Shown here one piece after another: positions 1 to 5,466 of a DNA stretch of 5,466 nt (the stretch's first letter is position 1; the number at the start of each line of letters is the position of its first letter). The DNA is from Flemingiibacterium sp045534235 (GTDB lineage Bacteria > Bacillota > Clostridia > Oscillospirales > CAG-272). Made by a program: the position numbers and the translations under genes. Under the pieces are notes generated by a model that was given only the letters and a program-made list of their open reading frames with translations, did no database searches and was not told the DNA's origin. Where the stretch lies: contig JAZSJI010000005.1 in assembly GCA_045534235.1 (NCBI GenBank), forward strand, positions 1 through 5,466, written 5' to 3'.

Positions 1-2
1 GC

Positions 3-671
3 TACGTGTTCGAATACAATATGATGTGGGACCACTATCTCGATCCCGGCTATATGAACTGCGCGAGAGTGCTTCACATCGACGTCACCCACGCCAAAGA
101 AAAGCTTAATATGAACGGCTGGATAAGCTGTCGGGAGAACCGCGCGGCGTTCCCGACGGGACTTCCCGTATACGCTATGGCGAGAGGCCTTTGGGACGAA
201 AGCTCAAAGTTTGAGGACATTTGCGATGAGTATTTTACCGCCGCATTCGGTGAGTATTCACGCGACGTGCAGGACTATCTCTGGAAGATAACCGAGCTTT
301 TCGATCCGCAGTTTATGCGCAACGACCACATCGAGGCGCTTCCTACGGCTTACGAGCGTGCGGAGAAGATCATCGCGCTCACGCACGAATTTGAAGCGTC
401 GCACATCGCGCCGAACAAGGACGTGAATGCGTCGTGGACGTATCTCTCGTATCACGCGGAATATTGCCGACTTTACGCCGAGGTCATTAAGCGTTATGCA
501 AGGAACGACGTCGAGGGTATTAAAGAGTGGAGCGAAAGGTACAACCTCTTTATTTTCGGAAACGAGCCCGTGCTTCACACCGTACACGATCCGTCGCTTT
601 TCTGCGAGATATTTCCGCGTTGGCTAAAACGTGCATTCTCTACAGTTGTCGACACAACGGTGGATTTCTAA
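3..671 (+). CDS. DUF4838-type glycoside-hydrolase-like protein, copy 1 (C-terminal part, cut by window edge)
   Basis: The reading frame is open from the first complete codon (position 3) to a TAA at 669-671, giving 222 residues. It aligns with about residue 425 to the end of the two complete paralogues downstream, so roughly two thirds of the protein lies left of the window; the GTG at position 6 is an internal Val, not a start. Shared landmarks are MWDHYLDPGY near the left edge, then ISC-x-E-x-R-x-AFPT-x-LPVYA, GLWD-x-x-SKFED, ELFD-x-x-FMRN, SHI-x-PNK, and the closing residues VDF. It is the most diverged copy: the stretch between the HYLDPGY and ISC blocks is slightly longer, and the last 60 residues differ clearly from the other two. 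The family fold is glycoside-hydrolase-like, but this part alone does not include the barrel, so activity cannot be judged. Copy 2 starts 13 bases after its stop, which implies one transcript. Confidence 0.9.
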   Translation, partial: YVFEYNMMWDHYLDPGYMNCARVLHIDVTHAKEKLNMNGWISCRENRAAFPTGLPVYAMARGLWDESSKFEDICDEYFTAAFGEYSRDVQDYLWKITELFDPQFMRNDHIEALPTAYERAEKIIALTHEFEASHIAPNKDVNASWTYLSYHAEYCRLYAEVIKRYARNDVEGIKEWSERYNLFIFGNEPVLHTVHDPSLFCEIFPRWLKRAFSTVVDTTVDF

Positions 672-672
672 A

Positions 673-678
673 AGGAGA
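673..678 (+). promoter_or_regulatory. Ribosome binding site of copy 2
   Basis: AGGAGA lies directly after the stop codon of copy 1 and ends 6 bases before the ATG at 685. It decides the start of copy 2: the frame stays open back to 631, but that extension overlaps copy 1, has no ribosome site at the right distance, and adds residues absent from copy 3. The leader GGAGATACAAA is shared almost exactly with copy 3. Confidence 0.85.
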
Positions 679-684
679 TACAAA

Positions 685-2619
685 ATGACTACCATCACAC
701 TTGCTAAAATCAGCTCTCACCGTACGGTGAATTATGCAGTCGACGAGCTTGCTAAATATCTCAAAAGGATAGACCGCAGCCTGCTTATCGATCAGCGTAC
801 GTACGACGCGTACGATGCGGATGTCAAAAACGTAATTTGGGTTGGTCTTACGCCGCTTATTACGTATCAGTCGCTCGACGATGAGATTCTTATTGACGTA
901 AAGGACGGCGCCGGTGTAATCACTGCGGCAATCGAGCGCGCGGTGCTTATCGCCGCCTACCGCTTCCTTCGCGAGCTCGGCTGTCGCTGGATACGCCCCG
1001 GTGACGACGGGGAAGTGATACCCCAAAAACAGCTTGATGCTGCAGCGCTTAACGTGTGCGTTCGCGAGATGCCCTCAAAGAGATACAGAGGTATCGTTAT
1101 CGAGGGTGCATCCAATTTCGAGCACGTTTACAATATGCTAAACTGGATGCCGAAGGTTTCGCTTAACGCATACTATTTCCAGTTCTACGCGGCAGATGCG
1201 TTTCTTAATTTATGGTGTATGCACAAGTATAACCCGTACATGGATGCAGAGCCGTATTCCTTCGATATGGCACTTGGCTATAAGGCACGTATATTTGAGG
1301 AAATCGAAAAGCGCGATATTATCGGAGTCGGCCCCGGTCACGGATTTTGTCTGTTCCCGTTCGGAATTTACGAGATCCATACCGATCCGGACGATCCGCG
1401 TATCACACCCGAATTCTATGAGTGTATGGCACAGACAAACGGTAAGCGCCAGCTCTTTAACGGTAGGGTAAACTTTACTCATCTTTGCTACTCAAACCCC
1501 AAGGTTCGCGGGATGATGATCGATCACGCAATACAGTACTGTAAGGATCATCCGTCTATTAAGCTGCTTCGCTTCGGTCTTGCAGACGGTATGAACAACT
1601 GGTGTGAATGTGACGAGTGTGTAAAGATGCGCCCGTCCGACTGGGTGCTCACAATACTCAACGAGCTTGACGAAAGACTTACCGCAGAGGGAATGGACGT
1701 TAAGATCGGATTTTCCGCATACGTTGATACGCTTTGGCCGCCCGAAAAGGTCAAGCTTAATAACCCCGACCGATTTGTTTTCAACCTTTCGCCCTCGAGC
1801 CGTACGTATTCGAAGCCGCTTTACGAGGTCAGTGTGGATCCCGATGCGGTAACCCTTCCGCCGTACGAGCGCAATAAATTAAGTATGCCGCGTGACGTTG
1901 AAACGCTCGTTGCACTTTATTGGCAGTGGAAGCGTTGGCTTGGCACAAAGTCGACGATATTCGACTATCAGATGATGTGGGACCACTATCTCGATCCCGG
2001 ATACGCAATCTGCGCGAAGATTCTTCACGCGGACGCTGTAGGACTTGACAAGCTCGACTTTATCGGCTACTTCAGCTGTCAGGAGCAGAGAGCCGCATTC
2101 CCGACCTGCCTGCCCGTATATGCACTCGCGGCAGGACTTTGGGACAAGAACTCGAAGTTCGAGGATGTGTCGCGCGACTATTACGCAGCGGCATTCGGCG
2201 AGGACGGTCCCGCAGTAGAAGCATATCTTCAGAAGATTTCCGAGCTTTTCGACCCCGTGTTTATGCGCAACGAAAAGCCCGAGGCACATAAAACAGCCCC
2301 CGCGCGTATGGACGCTATCGACGCGCTCGTTGACGAGTTTAAGGCGTCGCACATCGAGCCAAATAAGGAGGTTAACGCTTCGTGGAAATACCTTTGGTAT
2401 CACACCGATTACTGCAAGCACTATACCGCGCTTATCCGTGCCTACATATCGGGCGACGAGGCGCAGATGGAAGAAAAGACGAAGGCGTTTACTGCATATC
2501 ATTTCAGTATAGAACCCGAAACGCATACCGTGCTCGACAATTTCTATTTCGACGAGGTGTATCAGCGCTGGATCAAGCGCGTATTCGCGAACAAGCCCAC
2601 CGATGAGGTCGACTTCTAA
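685..2619 (+). CDS. DUF4838-type glycoside-hydrolase-like protein, copy 2 (complete)
   Basis: The protein has 644 residues and starts MTTITLAKI with no signal peptide or membrane segment, so it is probably cytoplasmic. Residues 1 to about 125 look like the alpha/beta domain that precedes GH20 and GH67 catalytic domains: AVDELAKYL, IWVGLTP, then AAYRFLRELGCRWIRPG and a VIP end. Residues about 130 to 425 form the barrel-like DUF4838 region, with a GPGHGF loop (His219), THLCYSNP (His266 to Pro272), and D301-G-M-N-N-W-C307-E-C309-D-E-C312, which could bind metal or shape the active site. LWPP follows. The remainder, from MWDHYLDPGY (Trp432) on, is a long C-terminal region. Hydrolysis or binding of an imported oligosaccharide is inferred from the family resemblance; the substrate and catalytic acids are unknown. 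It follows copy 1 by 13 bases and ends at a hairpin. The family call is fairly sure; enzymatic function is not. Confidence 0.9.
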   Translation: MTTITLAKISSHRTVNYAVDELAKYLKRIDRSLLIDQRTYDAYDADVKNVIWVGLTPLITYQSLDDEILIDVKDGAGVITAAIERAVLIAAYRFLRELGCRWIRPGDDGEVIPQKQLDAAALNVCVREMPSKRYRGIVIEGASNFEHVYNMLNWMPKVSLNAYYFQFYAADAFLNLWCMHKYNPYMDAEPYSFDMALGYKARIFEEIEKRDIIGVGPGHGFCLFPFGIYEIHTDPDDPRITPEFYECMAQTNGKRQLFNGRVNFTHLCYSNPKVRGMMIDHAIQYCKDHPSIKLLRFGLADGMNNWCECDECVKMRPSDWVLTILNELDERLTAEGMDVKIGFSAYVDTLWPPEKVKLNNPDRFVFNLSPSSRTYSKPLYEVSVDPDAVTLPPYERNKLSMPRDVETLVALYWQWKRWLGTKSTIFDYQMMWDHYLDPGYAICAKILHADAVGLDKLDFIGYFSCQEQRAAFPTCLPVYALAAGLWDKNSKFEDVSRDYYAAAFGEDGPAVEAYLQKISELFDPVFMRNEKPEAHKTAPARMDAIDALVDEFKASHIEPNKEVNASWKYLWYHTDYCKHYTALIRAYISGDEAQMEEKTKAFTAYHFSIEPETHTVLDNFYFDEVYQRWIKRVFANKPTDEVDF

Positions 2620-2629
2620 AACATATTTA

Positions 2630-2661
2630 AAATCAACTGCCGACTTGTCGGCAGTTGATTT
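2630..2661 (+). terminator. Probable intrinsic terminator after copy 2
   Basis: A perfect inverted repeat of 15 bases (2630-2644 against 2647-2661) surrounds TT. In RNA the apex would be a CUUG tetraloop closed by A-U, with CUGCCGA as the strong part of the stem. It sits 11 bases after the stop codon. The run of T after the stem is short and interrupted (TTTCTTCAT), so termination may be partial, letting some transcripts reach copy 3. Confidence 0.75.
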
Positions 2662-2687
2662 CTTCATAAATACAGTTGATTTGTTAC

Positions 2688-2716
2688 TTGAATTTTAGAA
2701 CGGGAAATTATATACT
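2688..2716 (+). promoter_or_regulatory. Predicted sigma-A promoter of copy 3
   Basis: TTGAAT (2688-2693) and TATACT (2711-2716) are separated by 17 bases, close to the consensus for the main sigma factor. Transcription would start near 2723, leaving a leader of about 28 bases before the ATG at 2751. It lies between the hairpin of copy 2 and the ribosome site of copy 3. An imperfect inverted repeat, GGAAATTAT (2703-2711) against ATAATTCC (2729-2736), straddles the end of the -10 box and the start site and could be an operator. Confidence 0.65.
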
Positions 2717-2737
2717 TTTTATAGATACATAATTCCT

Positions 2738-2744
2738 GGAGGAG
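2738..2744 (+). promoter_or_regulatory. Ribosome binding site of copy 3
   Basis: GGAGGAG ends 6 bases before the ATG at 2751. It is a near-perfect Shine-Dalgarno sequence, stronger than that of copy 2, and shares GGAGATACAAA with it. Confidence 0.85.
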
Positions 2745-2750
2745 ATACAA

Positions 2751-4682
2751 ATGACAACAATCACACTTGCAAAAATCGGCACGCATCAGACCGTGTCCTA
2801 CGCTGTGGACGAGCTTGCGCGCTGCCTTAAGCTTATGGACAAGAGCCTGCTTATCGACCAGCGCACGTACGAGGAGTACGACGCATCGGTAACGGGCGTA
2901 ATTTGGGTAGGACTTACGCCTATTGTAAAGGAAGATAAATTCGAGGACCGTATACTTATCGACGTAAACGACGGCGCAGGCGTTATCACGGGCGCTAACA
3001 ACAGAGCAGTGCTCATCGCCGTATACCGCTTTTTACACGAGCTTGGCTGTGCTTGGGTTCGCCCGGGCGCTGACGGCGAGGTTATCCCGAAAAAGCGGCT
3101 CGACACAGCGGCTATCTCTGTAAATGTTGACGAAACTCCGTCCTATCCGCACCGCTGCATCTGCATCGAGGGCGCTGTTGCGTACGAGCATATTTTCAAT
3201 ATGATCGAGTGGATGCCGAGAGTCGGACTTAACGAGTATTACATTCAGTTTATGAGCCCCACACCGTTCTTTGACCGTTGGTACACGCATCTGCATAACC
3301 CTCACCGTGGCCCCGAGCCGCTTTCGGTCGAGGAGTCCTACCACATAAAGCGTCGCGTGGAGGAGGAAATGGCAAAGCGCGGCATCATTTACTACGGTGT
3401 CGGTCACGGCTTTACGTATGATCCGTTCGGCTTTGACACCACCTTCAAGGGCGACGATTCGCCGCTTATCACTCCCGAGATAAGAAGCTATTTTGCCGAG
3501 GTAAACGGCGAACGAAAGCTTTTCAACGACAAGATCGCCTTCACACATCTTTGTTACTCAAACCCCAGGGTAAGAGAAATAATGGCAGACGCGGTGGTTG
3601 AATACGTGAAGAAGAATCCCACGGTCGATTATCTCTGCATCTCGCTCGCAGACGGCGTAAACAACTACTGTGAGTGCGAGGAATGCTCGAAGCTTACTCC
3701 GTCCGACTGGTACGTTATGATCTTTAACGATATGGACGCAAAGCTTACTGCGGCAGGGCTCGACACCAAGCTCGTGTTCGATATTTACGTAAACACGATG
3801 TGGCCGCCTATCAAAGAGCGCATCAACAATCCCGACCGCGTTATGATACAGTTCGCGCCGATCACGCGTACCTATTCTGCGGCGTTCGTTGATACGCCTA
3901 TGGATAAGAACGTTGAGATTCCACCGTACGTACATAATAAGATCGAAATGCCGCGTGATCTCGGTCTTAACATCGCGCTTCTTGAAAAGTGGCGTGAGGT
4001 AGTCGATGCGGAGAACACTATATTCGACTACCATCTTATGTGGGACCACTATCTCGATCCCGGCTACACGTCCTGCGCGAAAACGCTCCACCGCGACGTT
4101 ACCACGCTCGATCAGCTCGGCTTTACCGGCTATATAAGCTGTCAGGAGATGCGCCTTGCGTTCCCGACCGCGCTTCCTGTGTACGCTATGGCGAGAGGAC
4201 TTTGGGACAAGAACTCGAAGTTCGAGGACATCTCCCGTGAGTACTACGCTGATATGTTCGGCGAGGACGGACCTGCAGTTGAAGCTTATCTTGCGAAGAT
4301 CTCCGAGCTTTTCGACGCGAAGTTTATGCGCAACGAAAAGCCCGAGGCGCACAAGACTGCACTCGCTCGTATGGACGCTATCGACGCGCTCGTTGACGAC
4401 TTTGTCAAGTCGCATATCGAGCCGAACAAGGATAAGGACGCGTCGTGGTATTATCTGTCTTACCACGCAGAGTACTGCAAGATGTACGCAGAGCTTATCC
4501 GTTGCTACTGCAGCGAGGATGAGGCGAAGATCGAAGCGCAGACGAAGGCGTTTACGTCGTTCCATTTTGAACACGAGCCCGAGCTTCACACCGTGCTTGA
4601 TTCCTGCCTCTTTGACGAGGTATATCAGCGCTGGATCAAGCGCGTGTTCGCAAACAAGCCTACCGACGAGGTCGATTTCTAA
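2751..4682 (+). CDS. DUF4838-type glycoside-hydrolase-like protein, copy 3 (complete)
   Basis: The protein has 643 residues and no signal peptide; it is colinear with copy 2 apart from one missing residue near 390-400. The N-terminal alpha/beta domain (1 to about 125) ends in VYRFLHELGCAWVRPG and VIP. The barrel-like region carries GVGHGF (His219), THLCYSNP (from about 265), D301-G-V-N-N-Y-C307-E-C309-E-E-C312 and MWPP, all at the same positions as in copy 2. The C-terminal region starts at MWDHYLDPGY (Trp431). By hand alignment it matches copy 2 at 43 of the first 60 residues and 89 of the last 118, but only 41 of 89 in residues 133-221, so the putative substrate-facing part has diverged most. 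It has its own promoter and a strong terminator, so it may be controlled separately. A cytoplasmic sugar-processing role is inferred from the family; an exact reaction cannot be named. Confidence 0.92.
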   Translation: MTTITLAKIGTHQTVSYAVDELARCLKLMDKSLLIDQRTYEEYDASVTGVIWVGLTPIVKEDKFEDRILIDVNDGAGVITGANNRAVLIAVYRFLHELGCAWVRPGADGEVIPKKRLDTAAISVNVDETPSYPHRCICIEGAVAYEHIFNMIEWMPRVGLNEYYIQFMSPTPFFDRWYTHLHNPHRGPEPLSVEESYHIKRRVEEEMAKRGIIYYGVGHGFTYDPFGFDTTFKGDDSPLITPEIRSYFAEVNGERKLFNDKIAFTHLCYSNPRVREIMADAVVEYVKKNPTVDYLCISLADGVNNYCECEECSKLTPSDWYVMIFNDMDAKLTAAGLDTKLVFDIYVNTMWPPIKERINNPDRVMIQFAPITRTYSAAFVDTPMDKNVEIPPYVHNKIEMPRDLGLNIALLEKWREVVDAENTIFDYHLMWDHYLDPGYTSCAKTLHRDVTTLDQLGFTGYISCQEMRLAFPTALPVYAMARGLWDKNSKFEDISREYYADMFGEDGPAVEAYLAKISELFDAKFMRNEKPEAHKTALARMDAIDALVDDFVKSHIEPNKDKDASWYYLSYHAEYCKMYAELIRCYCSEDEAKIEAQTKAFTSFHFEHEPELHTVLDSCLFDEVYQRWIKRVFANKPTDEVDF

Positions 4683-4688
4683 AAATTA

Positions 4689-4723
4689 CACCGCCTTGCT
4701 TTTGCAAGGCGGTGCTTTTGTTT
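4689..4723 (+). terminator. Intrinsic terminator after copy 3
   Basis: A perfect 11-base-pair GC-rich stem (CACCGCCTTGC, 4689-4699, with 4704-4714) has a TTTT loop and is followed by CTTTTGTTT. It begins 6 bases after the stop codon and marks the end of the paralogue cluster. Confidence 0.92.
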
Positions 4724-4780
4724 CACATAGATACTATTTGATGTAATGCTAAAGATATAGCAAGATAAAAGATTATCGCA

Positions 4781-4849
4781 AAACGGTCGTTGGGGTGTCG
4801 GCACGGGTGCCGACGAGGTCCCCGACTACCGAGAGCGTGGGTGCCGTTT
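4781..4849 (+). other. GC-rich foldable segment, candidate structured RNA
   Basis: A closing helix AAACGG (4781-4786) with CCGTTT (4844-4849) encloses a long arm: 4789-4795 with 4820-4826 (GTTGGGG/CCCCGAC, one G-U), continued by the perfect 8-pair stem GTCGGCAC (4797-4804) with GTGCCGAC (4807-4814). A small second arm, ACC (4828-4830) with GGT (4840-4842), would make a three-way junction. It is clearly richer in GC than the flanking gap. It does not match the ZTP, tetrahydrofolate or purine riboswitch consensus as I remember them. Strand is uncertain because the fold is nearly symmetric. Confidence 0.4.
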
Positions 4850-4891
4850 AGCCAAACACTCTGTGAAGCGATAGCGTCATTTAAAGTTTTT

Positions 4892-4918
4892 GCGGAGCTT
4901 TTTTCAAAAAGCGACCGC
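4892..4918. repeat. Inverted repeat (hairpin) upstream of purH
   Basis: An outer stem GCGG (4892-4895) with CCGC (4915-4918) and an inner stem GCTTTT (4897-4902) with AAAAGC (4907-4912) are separated by one unpaired base on the left and two on the right. The T run lies inside the stem and none follows on either strand, so it does not look like an ordinary terminator. TTTTTG (4887-4892) could alternatively pair with CAAAAA (4905-4910). Confidence 0.5.
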
Positions 4919-4978
4919 GTCCTTCTTAAACGATAAAAAATTCGCGCCTAAAATTATCTATATTAGTAAGTTTGACAC

Positions 4979-5007
4979 TTGACCTTGTAGACATTTTCTG
5001 ATATAAT
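4979..5007 (+). promoter_or_regulatory. Predicted sigma-A promoter of purH with extended -10
   Basis: TTGACC (4979-4984) is followed after 17 bases by a perfect TATAAT (5002-5007), preceded by TG one base away (TGATATAAT), an extended -10 box. Transcription would start near 5014, leaving a leader of about 27 bases, too short for a riboswitch. A second TTGACA at 4972-4977 is 24 bases from the -10 and so badly spaced; the TTGAC-TTGAC doubling might be a regulator site. Confidence 0.82.
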
Positions 5008-5028
5008 AATATATAAATAAACACATAC

Positions 5029-5034
5029 GAGGTG
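5029..5034 (+). promoter_or_regulatory. Ribosome binding site of purH
   Basis: GAGGTG ends 6 bases before the ATG at 5041 and supports that start. Confidence 0.8.
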
Positions 5035-5040
5035 CATACT

Positions 5041-5466
5041 ATGAAAAAACGCGCAATAATCAGCTTAACCGACAAAACCGGCGTCGTTGAGTTCGCTCGC
5101 GAGCTTGACGCGCTTGGCTACGAGATCCTTTCCACCGGCGGTACTTGGAAGGTAATCAACGAGGCAGGCATCCCTGTAACGCAGGTTTCCGACATCACCG
5201 GCTTCCCGGAGTGCCTTGACGGACGTGTTAAGACGCTTCACCCGATGATCCACGCAGGTATTCTCGCAATGAGAAGCAACCCCGAGCATATGGCACAGAT
5301 CGAAAAGCTCGGCGTTACTCCCATCGACATCGTTGCGATCAATCTCTACGCTTTCAAAGACACCATCCTTAAGCCGAACGTAACCCGTGAGGATGCTATC
5401 GAAAACATCGACATCGGTGGTCCGACAATGATTCGTGCAGCCGCAAAGAACTGGCAGGATGTCGCT
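5041..5466 (+). CDS. purH: Bifunctional AICAR formyltransferase / IMP cyclohydrolase PurH, N-terminal part (cut by window edge)
   Basis: PurH makes the last two steps of purine synthesis in the cytoplasm: formylation of AICAR with 10-formyl-tetrahydrofolate, then ring closure to IMP. Only the first 142 residues are in the window; they cover most of the N-terminal cyclohydrolase domain, which has a methylglyoxal-synthase-like fold. Recognisable motifs are SLTDKTG (8-14), STGGT (31-35), TGFPE (53-57), DGRVKTLHP (60-68), INLY (100-103) and ENIDIGGPTMIRAAAKN (121-137). The start fits the family and has a ribosome site. Two positions differ from the forms I remember as commonest: IHAG rather than IHGG (70-73) and NLYAF rather than NLYPF (101-105); both changes are small and probably lineage variation. 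The formyltransferase domain lies beyond the right edge. Its own strong promoter and the terminator at 4689 separate it from the paralogue cluster, so proximity need not mean a shared role. Confidence 0.97.
   Translation, partial: MKKRAIISLTDKTGVVEFARELDALGYEILSTGGTWKVINEAGIPVTQVSDITGFPECLDGRVKTLHPMIHAGILAMRSNPEHMAQIEKLGVTPIDIVAINLYAFKDTILKPNVTREDAIENIDIGGPTMIRAAAKNWQDVA

Larger units (their letters stand above)
4773..4936. other. Nested inverted repeats in the gap before purH
   Basis: The gap between copy 3 and purH (4683..5040) has no convincing gene. This part is bracketed by two complementary pairs: TTATCG (4773-4778) with CGATAA (4931-4936), and CGGTCG (4784-4789) with CGACCG (4912-4917). 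Inside lie two separate hairpin regions. The arrangement resembles a palindromic intergenic repeat element or a long structured RNA. No target-site duplication or transposase is visible. Because it lies upstream of the predicted purH start site, it would not be in the purH leader if that promoter is used. No good promoter for it is evident between 4723 and 4773. Confidence 0.4.

Noticed and set aside
631..684. Upstream extension of copy 2 by 18 residues
   Set aside because: It overlaps the end of copy 1 by 41 bases, lacks a ribosome site, and has no counterpart in copy 3. The ATG at 685 has a well-placed AGGAGA and gives the shared MTTITLAKI start.
1879..2667. Long open frame on the minus strand, 262 residues
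   Set aside because: It lies opposite copy 2, and a similar frame lies opposite copy 3 (3558..4589). Both are explained by the codon bias of the real genes, and the translations are rich in Arg, Val and Leu with no recognisable domain.
4156..4746. Plus-strand frame of 196 residues overlapping the end of copy 3
   Set aside because: Its translation is Ser/Arg/Thr-rich, low-complexity, runs through the terminator, and has no ribosome site. It is an out-of-frame shadow.
4738..4769. Promoter for a small RNA in the gap (TTGATG at 4738)
   Set aside because: No acceptable -10 box lies 16 to 18 bases downstream; the nearest AT-rich hexamers are weak or wrongly spaced.
2639..4814. Shared TGCCGAC/GTCGGCA stems in the copy 2 terminator (2639-2652) and the gap element (4797-4814)
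   Set aside because: The arms are in opposite order in the two hairpins and only about seven bases are shared, which is easily chance in palindromes.
4781..4849. Riboswitch controlling purH (ZTP, tetrahydrofolate or purine type)
   Set aside because: The expected core sequences as I know them are absent, and the predicted purH transcript starts near 5014, downstream of this region.
1..5466. CRISPR array, tRNA, rRNA or insertion sequence
   Set aside because: No regularly spaced short repeats, no tRNA-like cloverleaf, no rRNA sequence and no transposase-like protein is visible.

Overview
The window carries three tandem, same-strand paralogues of one large protein family, followed by the 5' part of the purine-biosynthesis gene purH. 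The first paralogue (3..671) is only a C-terminal part because its start lies left of the window. The other two (685..2619 and 2751..4682) are complete, at 644 and 643 residues. Their layout fits DUF4838-type, glycoside-hydrolase-like proteins: an alpha/beta domain like those preceding GH20 and GH67 catalytic domains, a central barrel-like region with a DG-x-NN-[WY]-CEC-x-x-C motif, and a long C-terminal region with an absolutely conserved MWDHYLDPGY block. Neither complete copy has a signal peptide or membrane segment, so they probably act in the cytoplasm. No substrate can be read from the sequence.

Suspected organism: a Gram-positive, Clostridia-like bacterium. The evidence is strong AGGAG/GGAGG ribosome sites at regular spacing, sigma-A-type promoters in AT-rich gaps, compact hairpin terminators, and coding DNA of moderate GC rich in CTT, GAG and TAC codons. 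This is inference; no taxonomic marker other than the partial purH is present.

Transcription layout: copies 1 and 2 are separated by 13 bases holding only a ribosome site, so they are almost certainly co-transcribed. Between copies 2 and 3 lie a long perfect hairpin (probable terminator), then a good promoter (TTGAAT, 17 bases, TATACT) and a ribosome site, so copy 3 can be expressed on its own. Copy 3 ends in a textbook intrinsic terminator. purH has its own strong extended -10 promoter and appears to be an unrelated neighbouring unit.

The 358-base gap 4683..5040 has no convincing gene. It contains a GC-rich, strongly foldable stretch (4781..4849), a second hairpin (4892..4918), and nested inverted repeats that bracket both (4773..4936). 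This could be a structured RNA or a small palindromic repeat element, and is the least explained part of the window. The main protein-level oddity is the tandem triplication, with a diverged barrel between strongly conserved ends.
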